DNA from: Acidiferrobacteraceae bacterium
GTDB taxonomy: Bacteria > Pseudomonadota > Gammaproteobacteria > Arenicellales > UBA868
NCBI GenBank assembly: GCA_002721105.1
Contig: PBJL01000037.1
Location: 1-14,059 of the forward strand
Length of the DNA: 14,059 nt
Reading direction: 5' to 3'
The translations under genes and the position numbers were made by a program. Below, one piece after another: positions 13,940-14,059 of this stretch; the stretch's first letter is position 1, and each line of letters starts with the position of its first letter. The notes below the pieces were generated by a model that did no database searches, was not told the origin of the DNA, and worked only from the letters and a program-made list of their open reading frames with translations.

Positions 13940-14059
13940 TCTATTTGCAAATTGTTCCATTTTTAGAGTTTGCTAAGAAAATCAATTGCCATTGTTTAAC
14001 TTTTAATCCATATCATTTTGATTCTAAGGGGAAAGCAAAAAAAGTATATTTATCTTAAA
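13920..14059. other. Unrelated AT-rich tail after the groES break
   Basis: These 140 bases have about 24% GC (34 of 140), against 52% in the preceding groES segment. They contain no continuation of groES, no convincing coding frame, no recognisable insertion-sequence end, and no group I or II intron border. They could be the edge of an inserted element or foreign sequence joined during assembly. Confidence 0.6.

Noticed and set aside
13768..13950. Minus-strand reading frame across groES
   Set aside because: It lies antisense to groES, spans the compositional break, resembles no family, and has no ribosome site.

Overview
This window carries a conserved run of housekeeping genes from a gammaproteobacterium. 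It has moderate to low GC and is probably an uncultivated or marine-type lineage assembled as a contig. The order dsbD, tlpA-like, aroQ, accB, accC, prmA, DUF3426, fis, purH, purD is the arrangement I recall from Pseudomonas- and Xanthomonas-like genomes. The presence of waaA shows a lipopolysaccharide-bearing Gram-negative. Perfect CIRCE (the HrcA operator) upstream of groES points away from enterics and towards gammaproteobacteria that keep HrcA.

Layout. 1-155: start of a lysine-rich histone-H1/AlgP-like repeat protein on the minus strand, cut by the window edge. 156-495: AT-rich spacer with a good minus-strand promoter and an isolated hairpin. 496-1779: waaA (Kdo transferase). 1973-4363: tsaC, purE and purD (read purD to purE to tsaC). 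4374-6235: purH and fis, with fis first in transcription behind a nearly leaderless promoter. 6336-10510: aroQ, accB, accC, prmA and a DUF3426 gene, tightly packed and probably one transcript. 10602-13061: dsbD followed by a TlpA-like thioredoxin. The only rightward genes are fxsA (13233-13658) and groES (from 13784).

How the genes work together. fis-purH-purD-purE puts four steps of IMP synthesis behind a growth-regulated nucleoid protein. aroQ-accB-accC joins the shikimate pathway with the first step of fatty-acid synthesis. PrmA methylates ribosomal protein L11 and TsaC makes the precursor of the tRNA t6A modification, so both serve translation. DsbD carries electrons across the inner membrane and the adjacent TlpA-like protein is a plausible acceptor.

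I see no phage, CRISPR array, defence island, transposase, rRNA or tRNA, and no convincing new biological system. The points that deserve attention are the abrupt end of groES homology at about 13919, followed by 24% GC sequence; the combined sigma32/sigma70/CIRCE control region; the missing dusB and purK neighbours; the short Fis with its near-leaderless promoter; and several genes with unusual or ambiguous starts. Both ends look like places where an assembly broke: a repeat on the left and a compositional break on the right.
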